Origin: Alistipes sp.
GTDB lineage: Bacteria; Bacteroidota; Bacteroidia; Bacteroidales; Rikenellaceae
DNA: 5,233 bases
Direction of reading: 5' to 3'
Assembly (NCBI GenBank): GCA_017560305.1
Contig: JAFYOF010000050.1
Span: 1 to 5,233 of the forward strand
In this document: positions 1 to 4,522 of the stretch, piece by piece
Layout: each line of letters begins with the position of its first letter
Position numbering within the stretch: position 1 is the stretch's first letter
The notes under the pieces: model-generated
Database searches by the model: none
Told to the model about the DNA's origin: nothing
The model's input: the letters and a program-made list of their open reading frames with translations, nothing else
Made by a program: the position numbers and the translations under genes

Positions 1-1
1 A

Positions 2-289
2 CTCGACATCACCGTGACCGACGAGTTGCGTCGTGAGGGTGTGGCACGCGAGTTGATTAACCGCATCCAGAATATCCGTAAGGAGTCTGGCTTCGAGGTG
101 ACAGACAAGATTAAGGTTGAGATTGAGGCGAAGGAGATTGTGGCACCAGCCATCGAGCACTTCGCTGCTTACATCGCATCACAGACTCTCGCAACCGAGG
201 TGAAGGCAGCAGCCGAGCCACAGGGTAGCGTAGTGGTTGACAGCGATGTGGATGACGAGCCATTGAAGATTGCTGTGACCCGTTTGTAG
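2..289 (+). CDS. ileS: Isoleucyl-tRNA synthetase, C-terminal fragment
   Basis: This is the last 95 codons of a gene that enters from the left edge; there is no real start in the window (the GTG at 14 is an internal valine). The product charges tRNA-Ile with isoleucine in the cytoplasm. Visible residues include TDELRREGVARELINRIQN followed by RKESGFEVTDKIKVEIEA, which is characteristic of the C-terminal extension beyond the anticodon-binding domain in the long, eukaryote-like (type 2) IleRS enzymes that Bacteroidota carry. The catalytic HIGH and KMSKS motifs lie outside the window. The frame ends cleanly in TAG. I see no terminator after it, and the following gene has its own promoter 29 bases downstream. 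The type-2 assignment is from family knowledge; that it is IleRS is fairly sure, although only the tail is visible. Confidence 0.9.
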   Translation, partial: LDITVTDELRREGVARELINRIQNIRKESGFEVTDKIKVEIEAKEIVAPAIEHFAAYIASQTLATEVKAAAEPQGSVVVDSDVDDEPLKIAVTRL

Positions 290-317
290 TCGGAAGTGAT
301 ATTTTTCAATGCTAAGA

Positions 318-349
318 TTTGTTTATTTCTAAAAAATAACTTATCTTTA
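318..349 (+). promoter_or_regulatory. Bacteroidota-type promoter for the TraR/DksA gene
   Basis: A TTTG (318-321) is separated by 20 bases from TATCTTTA (342-349), one base off the Bacteroidota -7 consensus TAnnTTTG. Spacing fits the known -33/-7 architecture. Transcription would begin near 354-357, leaving a leader of about 20 nt. It lies in the gap after ileS, so the regulator need not depend on ileS read-through. Confidence 0.6.
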
Positions 350-376
350 CATTACAACACTAAAATATTTACGATT

Positions 377-751
377 ATGGCAGACGAAAAGTTGAGATAC
401 AGCGATAGTGAGTTGGCGGAGTTCAAGGAGATTATCTTGAAGAAACTCGAGCAGGCGAAGGCAGACTACGATTTGTTGCGCCAGGACATTACTGATTCAA
501 ATGACACGCAGGACACCTCACCTACATTCAAGGTGTTGGAGGAGGGTGCGGCAACGCTCTCGAAGGAGGAGACCAGCCGCCTGACTGCACATCAGTTGAA
601 GTTTATCCGCAACCTAGAGTTGGCGCTGGTGCGCGTAGAGAACAAGACCTACGGCATCTGCAAGACTACGGGCAAGCTCATCCCAAAGGAGCGTCTGTTG
701 CGTGTTCCTCACACCACCGAGTGCATCGAGGCAAAGGAGTCACGCAAGTAG
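377..751 (+). CDS. TraR/DksA-family RNA polymerase-binding regulator
   Basis: The 124-residue protein has an N-terminal coiled coil (about 8-36 and 60-88) joined by an acidic, polar tip rich in D/N/S/T (38-50), then a C-terminal globular zinc-finger-like domain (about 91-120). DksA proteins insert the coiled coil into the RNA polymerase secondary channel and, with ppGpp, adjust rRNA and amino-acid gene promoters. The finger reads YGIC at 92-95 and ends near TECIEAK; only C95 and C116 remain, with T98 and A119 in place of the other two cysteines. This gives CxxT-x17-CxxA, the pattern of zinc-independent DksA2-type proteins. I chose the ATG at 377. An upstream in-frame ATG at 296 would add 27 residues unlike the family and would overlap the promoter. 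ileS followed by this gene is a common Bacteroidota order, usually then lspA, which is absent here. Family assignment is sure; the regulon is unknown. Confidence 0.9.
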   Translation: MADEKLRYSDSELAEFKEIILKKLEQAKADYDLLRQDITDSNDTQDTSPTFKVLEEGAATLSKEETSRLTAHQLKFIRNLELALVRVENKTYGICKTTGKLIPKERLLRVPHTTECIEAKESRK

Positions 752-780
752 CATAGTCGAAAAGTTGATAATTTACAGGA

Positions 781-815
781 AAGGGAGTTCGCACAAGTGG
801 CGGACTCTTTTTTTT
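781..815 (+). terminator. Rho-independent terminator after the TraR/DksA gene
   Basis: GAGTTCGC (785-792) pairs with GCGGACTC (800-807) through one G-U pair around a 7-nt loop, followed by eight T (808-815). Flanking AAGG can extend the stem into the T run. It sits 29 bases after the stop codon, so the regulator looks monocistronic. Confidence 0.85.
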
Positions 816-828
816 GTGATATTTGTTG

Positions 829-988
829 TGGAATTATATTGGTTTATATTGTTATAATTCGTCATCCCCCGGAGGACAAAGTCCGACGATGGGGATCTAC
901 CTTATAGTTTCCTAAATAATCGCTCTTACGACCGAACTATTAACAACTGCATTTATTTTTCTTTACTACGCTAAAGTATATAATTCCA
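829..988. repeat. 11-bp inverted repeat flanking the spacer hairpin
   Basis: TGGAATTATAT at 829-839 is exactly complementary to ATATAATTCCA at 978-988, 138 bases apart, with the REP-like hairpin at 860-900 between them. The arms are AT-rich, so chance is possible. I found no target-site duplication and no coding sequence inside. It could be the ends of a small non-autonomous element, but this is weakly supported. Confidence 0.25.
860..900. repeat. REP-like intergenic hairpin
   Basis: ATCCCC (864-869) pairs with GGGGAT (891-896), and an inner GGAC-AAA-GTCC hairpin occupies 874-884; outer GT/AC (861-862/899-900) can close the structure. The pattern CGTCAT-C-run, GGAG..AAAG.C.GA, G-run-ATCT resembles the dispersed GTCAT...GGAT(C/T)-type imperfect palindromes common between genes in Bacteroidota and other phyla. 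No U tract follows, so it is not an obvious terminator. Membership in a repeat family is inferred, because only one clear copy is in the window. Confidence 0.5.
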
Positions 989-999
989 TTATATTTTAT

Positions 1000-1007
1000 T
1001 AACTTTG
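1000..1007 (+). promoter_or_regulatory. Probable -7 promoter element for the VOC gene
   Basis: TAACTTTG is a perfect TAnnTTTG match 29 bases before the start codon at 1037, implying a leader of about 25 nt. No TTG or TTTG lies 17-23 bases upstream, so the -33 half is missing and the call rests on the -7 box and its position. Confidence 0.45.
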
Positions 1008-1036
1008 AATTGGAAAACCTATAAAACACTAACACT

Positions 1037-1348
1037 ATGAGAACATTGAGTCATTTCGGCATTCCCGTAGCGGAGAAGATGGAGGGTATGGCCTACATCG
1101 AGCCACTGAAGGTACACATCACCGACCACGCAGCAAGCCCCAACAAGTTGGAGTTTTTGTATTTCGAGGCTGACAGTCCTATGCACCCTCTCATCCAGAA
1201 CCGTGCACACATCGCCTACAATGTGGAGGATATCAACTCAGCACTGGAGGGTAAGGAGGTGCTGCTGCCTGCTCTCGACTGCGGCAATATGATCATCGCC
1301 TTCATCGAGGAAGAGGGCACAGCCATCGAGCTGATTGAGTTGAAGTAA
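1037..1348 (+). CDS. Small VOC (glyoxalase-fold) family protein
   Basis: This is a 103-residue cytoplasmic protein with no signal peptide or membrane segment. The C-terminal half (53-103) has the typical vicinal-oxygen-chelate layout: AHIAYNVEDI (57-66), a short helix, then strands ending in AFIEEEGTAIELIEL. Two halves each seem to supply a His and a Glu: H6 (LSHFGIP) and E39 (KLEFLYF), then H58 (AHIAY) and E98 (IELIE). That is the order of the four metal ligands in glyoxalase I-type folds. The N-terminal half is shorter than a standard module. Family members include glyoxalases, epimerases, dioxygenases and antibiotic-binding proteins; the substrate cannot be told from this sequence. The gene stands alone, with its own -7 box upstream and a hairpin terminator shared with rnhB. 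The fold is likely; any enzymatic function is undetermined. Confidence 0.8.
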   Translation: MRTLSHFGIPVAEKMEGMAYIEPLKVHITDHAASPNKLEFLYFEADSPMHPLIQNRAHIAYNVEDINSALEGKEVLLPALDCGNMIIAFIEEEGTAIELIELK

Positions 1349-1354
1349 AAGAAA

Positions 1355-1383
1355 AGAGGTGTCGAACTTGATTCGGCACCTCT
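1355..1383. terminator. Bidirectional terminator between VOC gene and rnhB
   Basis: A 12-bp stem (1355-1366 with 1372-1383, one G-U pair) closes a 5-nt loop. On the minus strand it is followed by TTTTCTTTTA, a good U tract for rnhB. On the plus strand the tail AAATTTTA is weaker but usable. It lies 6 bases after the VOC stop and 27 bases beyond the rnhB stop. Confidence 0.85.
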
Positions 1384-1410
1384 AAATTTTATACTATATC
1401 CTTCCCCCTC

Positions 1411-2007
1411 CTAAAACAACTCCATCTGCTGGGGGTCGCAGTTGAAGGTCTTGCGGTGGTAGGGCGTCAGACCATACTCCCTCACGGCTATGCGGTGAGC
1501 CTTGGTGGGATAGCCCTTGTTGCTTGCCCAGCCGTACTGCGGATACTCCTCGTGCAGACGCATCATATACTCGTCACGATGGGTCTTGGCGAGCACCGAT
1601 GCCGCCGCAATGTCGGCATACTTGCCATCACCCTTGACGATGCAGGCAAAGGGGATGTCGGTGGCCGGATAGAAGCGGTTGCCATCGATGGCGAGGAACT
1701 GGGGGCGCACCTTGAGCATCTCCACGGCACGATTCATTCCCTCGAATGAGGCCTTGAGGATGTTTATCTGGTCGATTCGCTCCGCCGTAACCTCCGCCAC
1801 TGCCCACGCCACAGCCTCACGCTCAATCACGCCACGCAGCAGTTCGCGCTGGCGCTCGGTCATCTGCTTCGAGTCGTTGAGCAGAGGATGATGAAAGTCG
1901 GACGGAAGAATCACTGCCGCCGCAAAGACGCTGCCGGCAAGACATCCGCGTCCCGCCTCGTCGCATCCCGCCTCGATGAGGTCTGTTTGATAGAAATTCT
2001 CAAGCAT
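1411..2007 (-). CDS. rnhB: Ribonuclease HII
   Basis: RNase HII cuts the RNA strand of RNA-DNA hybrids and nicks 5' of single ribonucleotides embedded in DNA, starting ribonucleotide excision repair. The 198 residues match the usual size. The metal-binding carboxylates are all present: D16 and E17 in GCDEAGRG, D108 in AIDGNRF, and D127 in VKGDGKYADIAAASVLAK, nearly the same numbering as the E. coli enzyme. Other family signatures are NDSKQM (44-49) and the C-terminal YGWASNKGYPTKAH and TPYHRKTF stretches. The ATG at 2007 is the right start: the next in-frame ATG is residue 49, beyond D16/E17. Its likely -7 box ends only 7 bases before the ATG, so the mRNA may be nearly leaderless. It is monocistronic, divergent from the membrane-protein gene and convergent with the VOC gene. 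Confidence 0.97.
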   Translation of the reverse strand: MLENFYQTDLIEAGCDEAGRGCLAGSVFAAAVILPSDFHHPLLNDSKQMTERQRELLRGVIEREAVAWAVAEVTAERIDQINILKASFEGMNRAVEMLKVRPQFLAIDGNRFYPATDIPFACIVKGDGKYADIAAASVLAKTHRDEYMMRLHEEYPQYGWASNKGYPTKAHRIAVREYGLTPYHRKTFNCDPQQMELF

Positions 2008-2014
2008 AGTTCAA

Positions 2015-2022
2015 CAAAGTTA
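2015..2022 (-). promoter_or_regulatory. -7 promoter element of rnhB
   Basis: Read on the minus strand this is TAACTTTG, a perfect TAnnTTTG. Transcription would start about 5-7 bases further on, at roughly 2008-2010, which abuts the rnhB ATG (2007). No TTG lies at the expected -33 distance. Confidence 0.45.
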
Positions 2023-2034
2023 CAAATATTTTTC

Positions 2035-2061
2035 TTGATATTCCGTTTTTTCGTAAATTTG
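2035..2061 (+). promoter_or_regulatory. Promoter of the polytopic membrane-protein gene
   Basis: TTG (2035-2037) is followed after 16 bases by TAAATTTG (2054-2061), an exact -7 match. The leader would be about 27 nt to the ATG at 2095. It faces away from the rnhB -7 box, with 31 bases between the two boxes. Confidence 0.55.
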
Positions 2062-2094
2062 TGCAACGACTAACGATTATTCCGTGCATTAGAG

Positions 2095-3090
2095 ATGGCA
2101 GCGAAAAAAGTTACACAACATAGAATATTGGATTTGGCGGCGACGCTTCTGGTCATCGTCATCGCAACAACCTTGCGCTCGCTCCTGCAACCCGCAGGCG
2201 ACGAGGCGATAGCCAACACGGCAACACCCATAGGCTCAATTCTGCAAAACCTGCAGGAGCGCATCCCTACGCTCTCGGCGCTGATATGGGCTGGATCGGT
2301 GATGTTTGCGGGCTTGAGTGTGGGTCGCTATGCGGCGAAATACTCAATCTACCCCGCCTACACGCTGATGTCAATCCCCGTGCTGGGCGTGATGGCTACG
2401 GCGGTGATGATAAGCGGCGACTACCTCGTAAGCAGCGTAGCCCTGCTGCTGATGCTCAACGCAACAAAATATCTGCATCGTGGAGTGATGCGAACAAAGA
2501 GTTTCGGCGACCTCTCGCTCTCGATGCTCTTCTACGGCGCTATTCCCCTGGTATGCGCCCCTGCGGCGATACTTTACGCCGCTATGCCTCTGCTGGTGCT
2601 TGCGCTGCGCCACTCGTGGCGAGAGTGGGTGGTGAGTGTGGGTAGCCTCGTGTTCCCGCTGCTGGCTGTCTGCTACTGGAGCTGGTGTGCGGGCGTGGAG
2701 TTCCTGAGCCCCGTGACGCAGATATATGACTCGATGCTCACGCCGAGCGAGTTTCACCTCTTCTCGACACTCAACCCAGCCAGCATCCTGCTGCTGGGCG
2801 TAGCGATTTTGATGGTGCTCTGCGCCGTGTCGCTGGTCATCTCCGACCGCTACTCGCTCAAGACCAACTCACGCGCCGTGATGCAGTTCAACTCGTTGCT
2901 GCTGGTGGTCTGCATCTCGATGTTCATCCTGCCGAGCTGCACCGCAACAATCTTTGCGCTCATCGCCCTGCCCGTGTCGATGCTTGTGCCGCTCATCTTC
3001 GTGCGTATGGGCATAGGCTTCACCGAAACACTATATAGACTGATGCTTCTCGCCGCCGCTGCGAATATCATAGCGATGTGCTGGCAGTAG
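2095..3090 (+). CDS. Polytopic membrane protein of unknown function (DUF6427-like)
   Basis: A 331-residue integral inner-membrane protein whose function I do not recognise. Hydrophobic spans are visible at about 11-31, 60-77, 85-107, 110-124, 139-171 (probably two), 178-201, 229-250, 265-303 (probably two) and 313-330, suggesting 9-11 helices. There is no cleavable signal peptide; a positively charged N-terminus (AAKKVTQHR) precedes the first helix. The loop LRHSWREWVVS (171-181), an Arg/Trp-rich turn before a helix, resembles the R.xWREW feature I associate with Bacteroidota DUF6427-type proteins; this link is tentative. No catalytic or transporter signature stands out. The coding sequence is clearly richer in G+C than the flanking spacers, which explains the long spurious frames over it. 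It has its own promoter and a strong terminator, and nearby genes do not indicate a role. Confidence 0.85.
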   Translation: MAAKKVTQHRILDLAATLLVIVIATTLRSLLQPAGDEAIANTATPIGSILQNLQERIPTLSALIWAGSVMFAGLSVGRYAAKYSIYPAYTLMSIPVLGVMATAVMISGDYLVSSVALLLMLNATKYLHRGVMRTKSFGDLSLSMLFYGAIPLVCAPAAILYAAMPLLVLALRHSWREWVVSVGSLVFPLLAVCYWSWCAGVEFLSPVTQIYDSMLTPSEFHLFSTLNPASILLLGVAILMVLCAVSLVISDRYSLKTNSRAVMQFNSLLLVVCISMFILPSCTATIFALIALPVSMLVPLIFVRMGIGFTETLYRLMLLAAAANIIAMCWQ

Positions 3091-3102
3091 AAAAAGATAT
3101 CT

Positions 3103-3130
3103 TCCCCAACCCATCAGGTTGGGGATTTTT
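3103..3130 (+). terminator. Rho-independent terminator after the membrane-protein gene
   Basis: A perfect 9-bp stem, TCCCCAACC (3103-3111) with GGTTGGGGA (3117-3125), closes a 5-nt loop and is followed by TTTTT (3126-3130), 12 bases after the stop codon. Confidence 0.92.
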
Positions 3131-3140
3131 GTCTCCTCAC

Positions 3141-3215
3141 ACGCCCTTTGGGGCGTATCATCGGTGGCGTAACGCGCCTTGAGCGCGTCACCCCCCCCGC
3201 CTGCCACCGATGATA
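3141..3215. repeat. GC-rich compound inverted repeat with C tract
   Basis: Three palindromes are packed together. ACGCCC (3141-3146) pairs with GGGCGT (3151-3156). TATCATCGGTGGC (3156-3168) is perfectly complementary to GCCACCGATGATA (3203-3215). Inside that stem, ACGCGC (3172-3177) pairs with GCGCGT (3183-3188). A run of eight C (3191-3198) lies within the large loop. It is unlike the AT-rich sequence around it, encodes nothing I can support and starts ten bases after the preceding terminator. It may be a dispersed intergenic repeat or a structured RNA/DNA element; which one is unknown. Confidence 0.7.
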
Positions 3216-3385
3216 AATCACGCACAAGAATACCCTCGCCAAAATGCTGGCTGCGAATATAACAGATTGGATAAAAAGTGTAGTTTCAAGGCTTGCGAAA
3301 TCCGAGAAACCGCAGTTTGCTGGGTGTAAATGAGGATTTTGAGGATGAGTATAACGCAGAAAATACCTTTTTTGCCAATCTGCAT
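3216..3385. other. Spacer upstream of the rplS promoter, no feature seen
   Basis: The gene-free stretch from 3091 to 3570 holds the terminator, the compound repeat, the rplS promoter and the rplS leader, each listed separately. The remaining 170 bases here show no convincing ORF, RNA gene or promoter on either strand. Frames that cross it on both strands lack family-like sequence. Confidence 0.5.
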
Positions 3386-3416
3386 TTTGAATTTTGAATT
3401 TATGTGCTTAACTTTG
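3386..3416 (+). promoter_or_regulatory. Near-consensus promoter of rplS
   Basis: TTTG (3386-3389), 19 bases, then TAACTTTG (3409-3416): both halves of the Bacteroidota promoter consensus at ideal spacing, the best match in the window. Initiation near 3421-3423 gives a leader of about 148 nt before rplS, as befits a highly expressed gene with possible leader control. Confidence 0.75.
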
Positions 3417-3420
3417 CACA

Positions 3421-3570
3421 CCGTATCAACCTCTTATATAGGGCATAAGGTTAAACAGGCAACGATGCCGCGAGGCAGCACCGCCGAGGATTACGCGCCA
3501 ATGAGCAGTATGGTAAACCTTACGCAGCGATAATGTTGAACGACTTAATTTTTTAAAATTTGTTGCAACA
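3421..3570 (+). promoter_or_regulatory. Long, probably structured rplS 5' leader
   Basis: The leader can form a long-range stem, TAAGGTT (3446-3452) with AACCTTA (3516-3522), extended by GC/GC across one A-C mismatch (3443-3444/3524-3525). The same TAAGGTT can instead pair with the upstream AACCTCT (3429-3435, bulged C). Between the arms TGCC-GCGA-GGCA (3466-3477) is a GNRA-capped hairpin, which competes with GGCA-ACGA-TGCC (3458-3469). Ribosomal-protein mRNAs often carry autoregulatory leaders; whether this one binds L19 is inference. No U tract follows the stems, so control would act on translation rather than by classical attenuation. Confidence 0.45.
3465..3533 (+). CDS. Possible 22-codon upstream ORF in the rplS leader
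   Basis: An ATG at 3465 opens a frame of 22 codons ending in TAA (3531-3533), wholly inside the rplS leader and 37 bases before the rplS start. The peptide begins [12 protein letters not shown] and ends VNLTQR. It has no run of a single amino acid typical of attenuator leader peptides and no clear ribosome-binding site. Translation would disrupt the leader stems, so it could matter for control, but it may equally be a chance frame. Confidence 0.2.
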   Translation: MPRGSTAEDYAPMSSMVNLTQR

Positions 3571-3571
3571 A
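3560..3571. repeat. 12-bp palindrome abutting the rplS start codon
   Basis: TTGTTGCAACAA reads identically on both strands and includes the A of the rplS ATG. It occupies the position where a ribosome-binding site would lie; no GGAGG-like sequence is present. It could fold as a small hairpin in the mRNA or serve as a dimeric protein site on DNA; neither is shown. Confidence 0.4.
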
Positions 3572-3939
3572 TGAACAAAGATGCAATCATTAAGCTCGTG
3601 AACGAGCAGATGTGGGCAAAGGGCGAGGCTGATGTTCCACAGTTTGGTGCTGGTGATACAATCACCGTAACTTACCGTATTATCGAGGGTAACAAGGAGC
3701 GTTTGCAGAGCTTCCGTGGTGTAGTTATCCAGATCAAGGGTACAGGCAAGACTAAGATGTTTACAATCCGTAAGATTTCTAACGGTGTAGGCGTTGAGCG
3801 TATCTTCCCACTCTACTCACCACACATCGACAAGATCGAGGTGAACAAGTATGGTGTTGTACGCCGCGCTCGTATCTACTACTTGCGTGACCTCACAGGT
3901 AAGAAGGCTCGTATCAAGGAGCGTCGCATTTCAAAGTAG
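3571..3939 (+). CDS. rplS: 50S ribosomal protein L19
   Basis: L19 sits at the 30S-50S interface of the ribosome near the bridges to 16S rRNA. The 122 residues cover the whole family with a normal short N-terminal helix. Diagnostic stretches are FGAGDTITV (25-33), [14 protein letters not shown] (40-53), [23 protein letters not shown] (in part, 64-86) and the basic C-terminal [22 protein letters not shown]. The ATG at 3571 matches the family start; the upstream region encodes nothing L19-like. Instead of lying in the rpsP-rimM-trmD-rplS operon found in many bacteria, it stands alone here with its own strong promoter, long leader and terminator. A 6-bp hairpin (AGTAGT 3935-3940 with ACTACT 3948-3953) overlaps the stop codon. 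Codon use is visibly more restrained than in the neighbouring membrane-protein gene, consistent with high expression. Confidence 0.97.
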   Translation: MNKDAIIKLVNEQMWAKGEADVPQFGAGDTITVTYRIIEGNKERLQSFRGVVIQIKGTGKTKMFTIRKISNGVGVERIFPLYSPHIDKIEVNKYGVVRRARIYYLRDLTGKKARIKERRISK

Positions 3940-3965
3940 TACGCGTTACTACTGCGGTTCAAAGA

Positions 3966-3993
3966 AAACGGCTGTCCCAAGGGGCAGCCGTTT
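3966..3993. terminator. Hairpin terminator shared by rplS and the outer-membrane gene
   Basis: AAACGGCTG (3966-3974) pairs with CAGCCGTTT (3985-3993), extended inward by TCC/GGG including a G-U pair, around a tight loop. The plus-strand tail TTTGTCG is poor; on the minus strand the stem is followed by TTTTCTTT, a better U tract. It lies between two convergent genes, 26 bases after the rplS stop and 24 bases past the stop of the minus-strand gene. Confidence 0.8.
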
Positions 3994-4017
3994 GTCGTAT
4001 ATATATGTGGAGCGGAG

Positions 4018-4506
4018 TTAGAATACCACTCCCGCCTTAATCTGCAAAGCGTGGAAATTAAGGCTCACAGCCGACTCAGTGAGCTGCTGGAGGTTGTAAC
4101 CCGCCTGCACCTTGAACATTCCAATCTTCACACCCACCGCAGGTGTCATCATCAAACCAGTCTCCTTCTTGAAAACACCCGCAACGCCGATGCCAGTACC
4201 GAGGTCGAGCGACGCATAAGGTGTCACCTTCGACTTTGTTGGGATGTAACCCTTGAAATTGAAAAAGAGAGGAATAGTCATATCCTGACCCGAGATATAA
4301 TAATCAGCACCAAAACCCACACCCGTAGAGAAATAGTCGCCGACCTTGATTCCCTGAATGGTGTGAACATTCACACGACCCGACGAGAGCAACCCCACAC
4401 CAAGCGAGCAACCCAAATCAACCTCACCCTGATACTTCACGGGTGACTGCGCCATCGCCGACGACGCAACACATACTGCAGCCAACAAAATAAATAGTTT
4501 CTTCAT
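4018..4506 (-). CDS. Small outer-membrane beta-barrel (porin-like) protein
   Basis: The 162-residue precursor has a classic Sec signal peptide: MKK, a hydrophobic core LFILLAAVCVASS and an AMA-Q cleavage site after residue 19. C12 lies within the core without a proper lipobox, so it is not a lipoprotein. The mature part (about 143 residues) alternates hydrophobic and polar residues and is rich in Gly, as in GCSLGVGLL, STGVGFGADYY, YASLDLGTGIGVAGVF and MTPAVGVKIGMF. It ends in a terminal Phe (AGVVF), the usual last residue of proteins inserted by the Bam machinery. This predicts about eight strands, similar in size to OmpX/OmpW- or PorT-like barrels. Ligand and role cannot be told. The start is fixed by the signal peptide. 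Two candidate promoters lie upstream, and no partner gene is adjacent. Confidence 0.85.
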   Translation of the reverse strand: MKKLFILLAAVCVASSAMAQSPVKYQGEVDLGCSLGVGLLSSGRVNVHTIQGIKVGDYFSTGVGFGADYYISGQDMTIPLFFNFKGYIPTKSKVTPYASLDLGTGIGVAGVFKKETGLMMTPAVGVKIGMFKVQAGYNLQQLTESAVSLNFHALQIKAGVVF

Positions 4507-4522
4507 AATTGTAATTTTTAAG

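Noticed and set aside
296..376. N-terminal extension of the TraR/DksA protein from the ATG at 296
   Set aside because: The added 27 residues are hydrophobic and unlike the family, and the region contains the promoter (318-349). The ATG at 377 matches the usual family start.
1019..1210. Minus-strand 63-codon frame opposite the VOC gene
   Set aside because: It is a shadow of the VOC coding sequence, with no family-like protein and no promoter.
1456..2073. Plus-strand frames over rnhB (97, 70 and 61 codons)
   Set aside because: They are antisense shadows of a complete RNase HII gene with all catalytic residues.
2286..2757. Frames of 119 and 128 codons over the membrane-protein gene
   Set aside because: GC-rich coding sequence produces long spurious frames. 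Their peptides are rich in Arg/His/Cys and lack domain-like organisation, while the 331-codon frame gives clean membrane helices.
3191..3198. Phase-variable C tract controlling a gene
   Set aside because: The eight-C run is not inside a reading frame or between promoter elements, so there is no gene it could switch directly. It is kept only as part of the compound repeat.
3330..3464. Plus-strand coding potential from the ATG at 3330 through the rplS promoter
   Set aside because: The frame crosses the near-consensus promoter and the transcript start, so its 5' part would not be on the rplS mRNA. Only the 22-codon tail from 3465 is considered as a possible upstream ORF.
4051..4446. Plus-strand 131-codon frame opposite the outer-membrane protein gene
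   Set aside because: It is an antisense shadow with a His/Arg/Thr-rich composition. The minus-strand frame has a signal peptide and beta-barrel pattern.
4450..4506. Lipoprotein signal in the outer-membrane protein (C12)
   Set aside because: The residues before C12 (AAV) do not form a lipobox and the cysteine is inside the hydrophobic core. A signal peptidase I site (AMA-Q) follows at 19/20.
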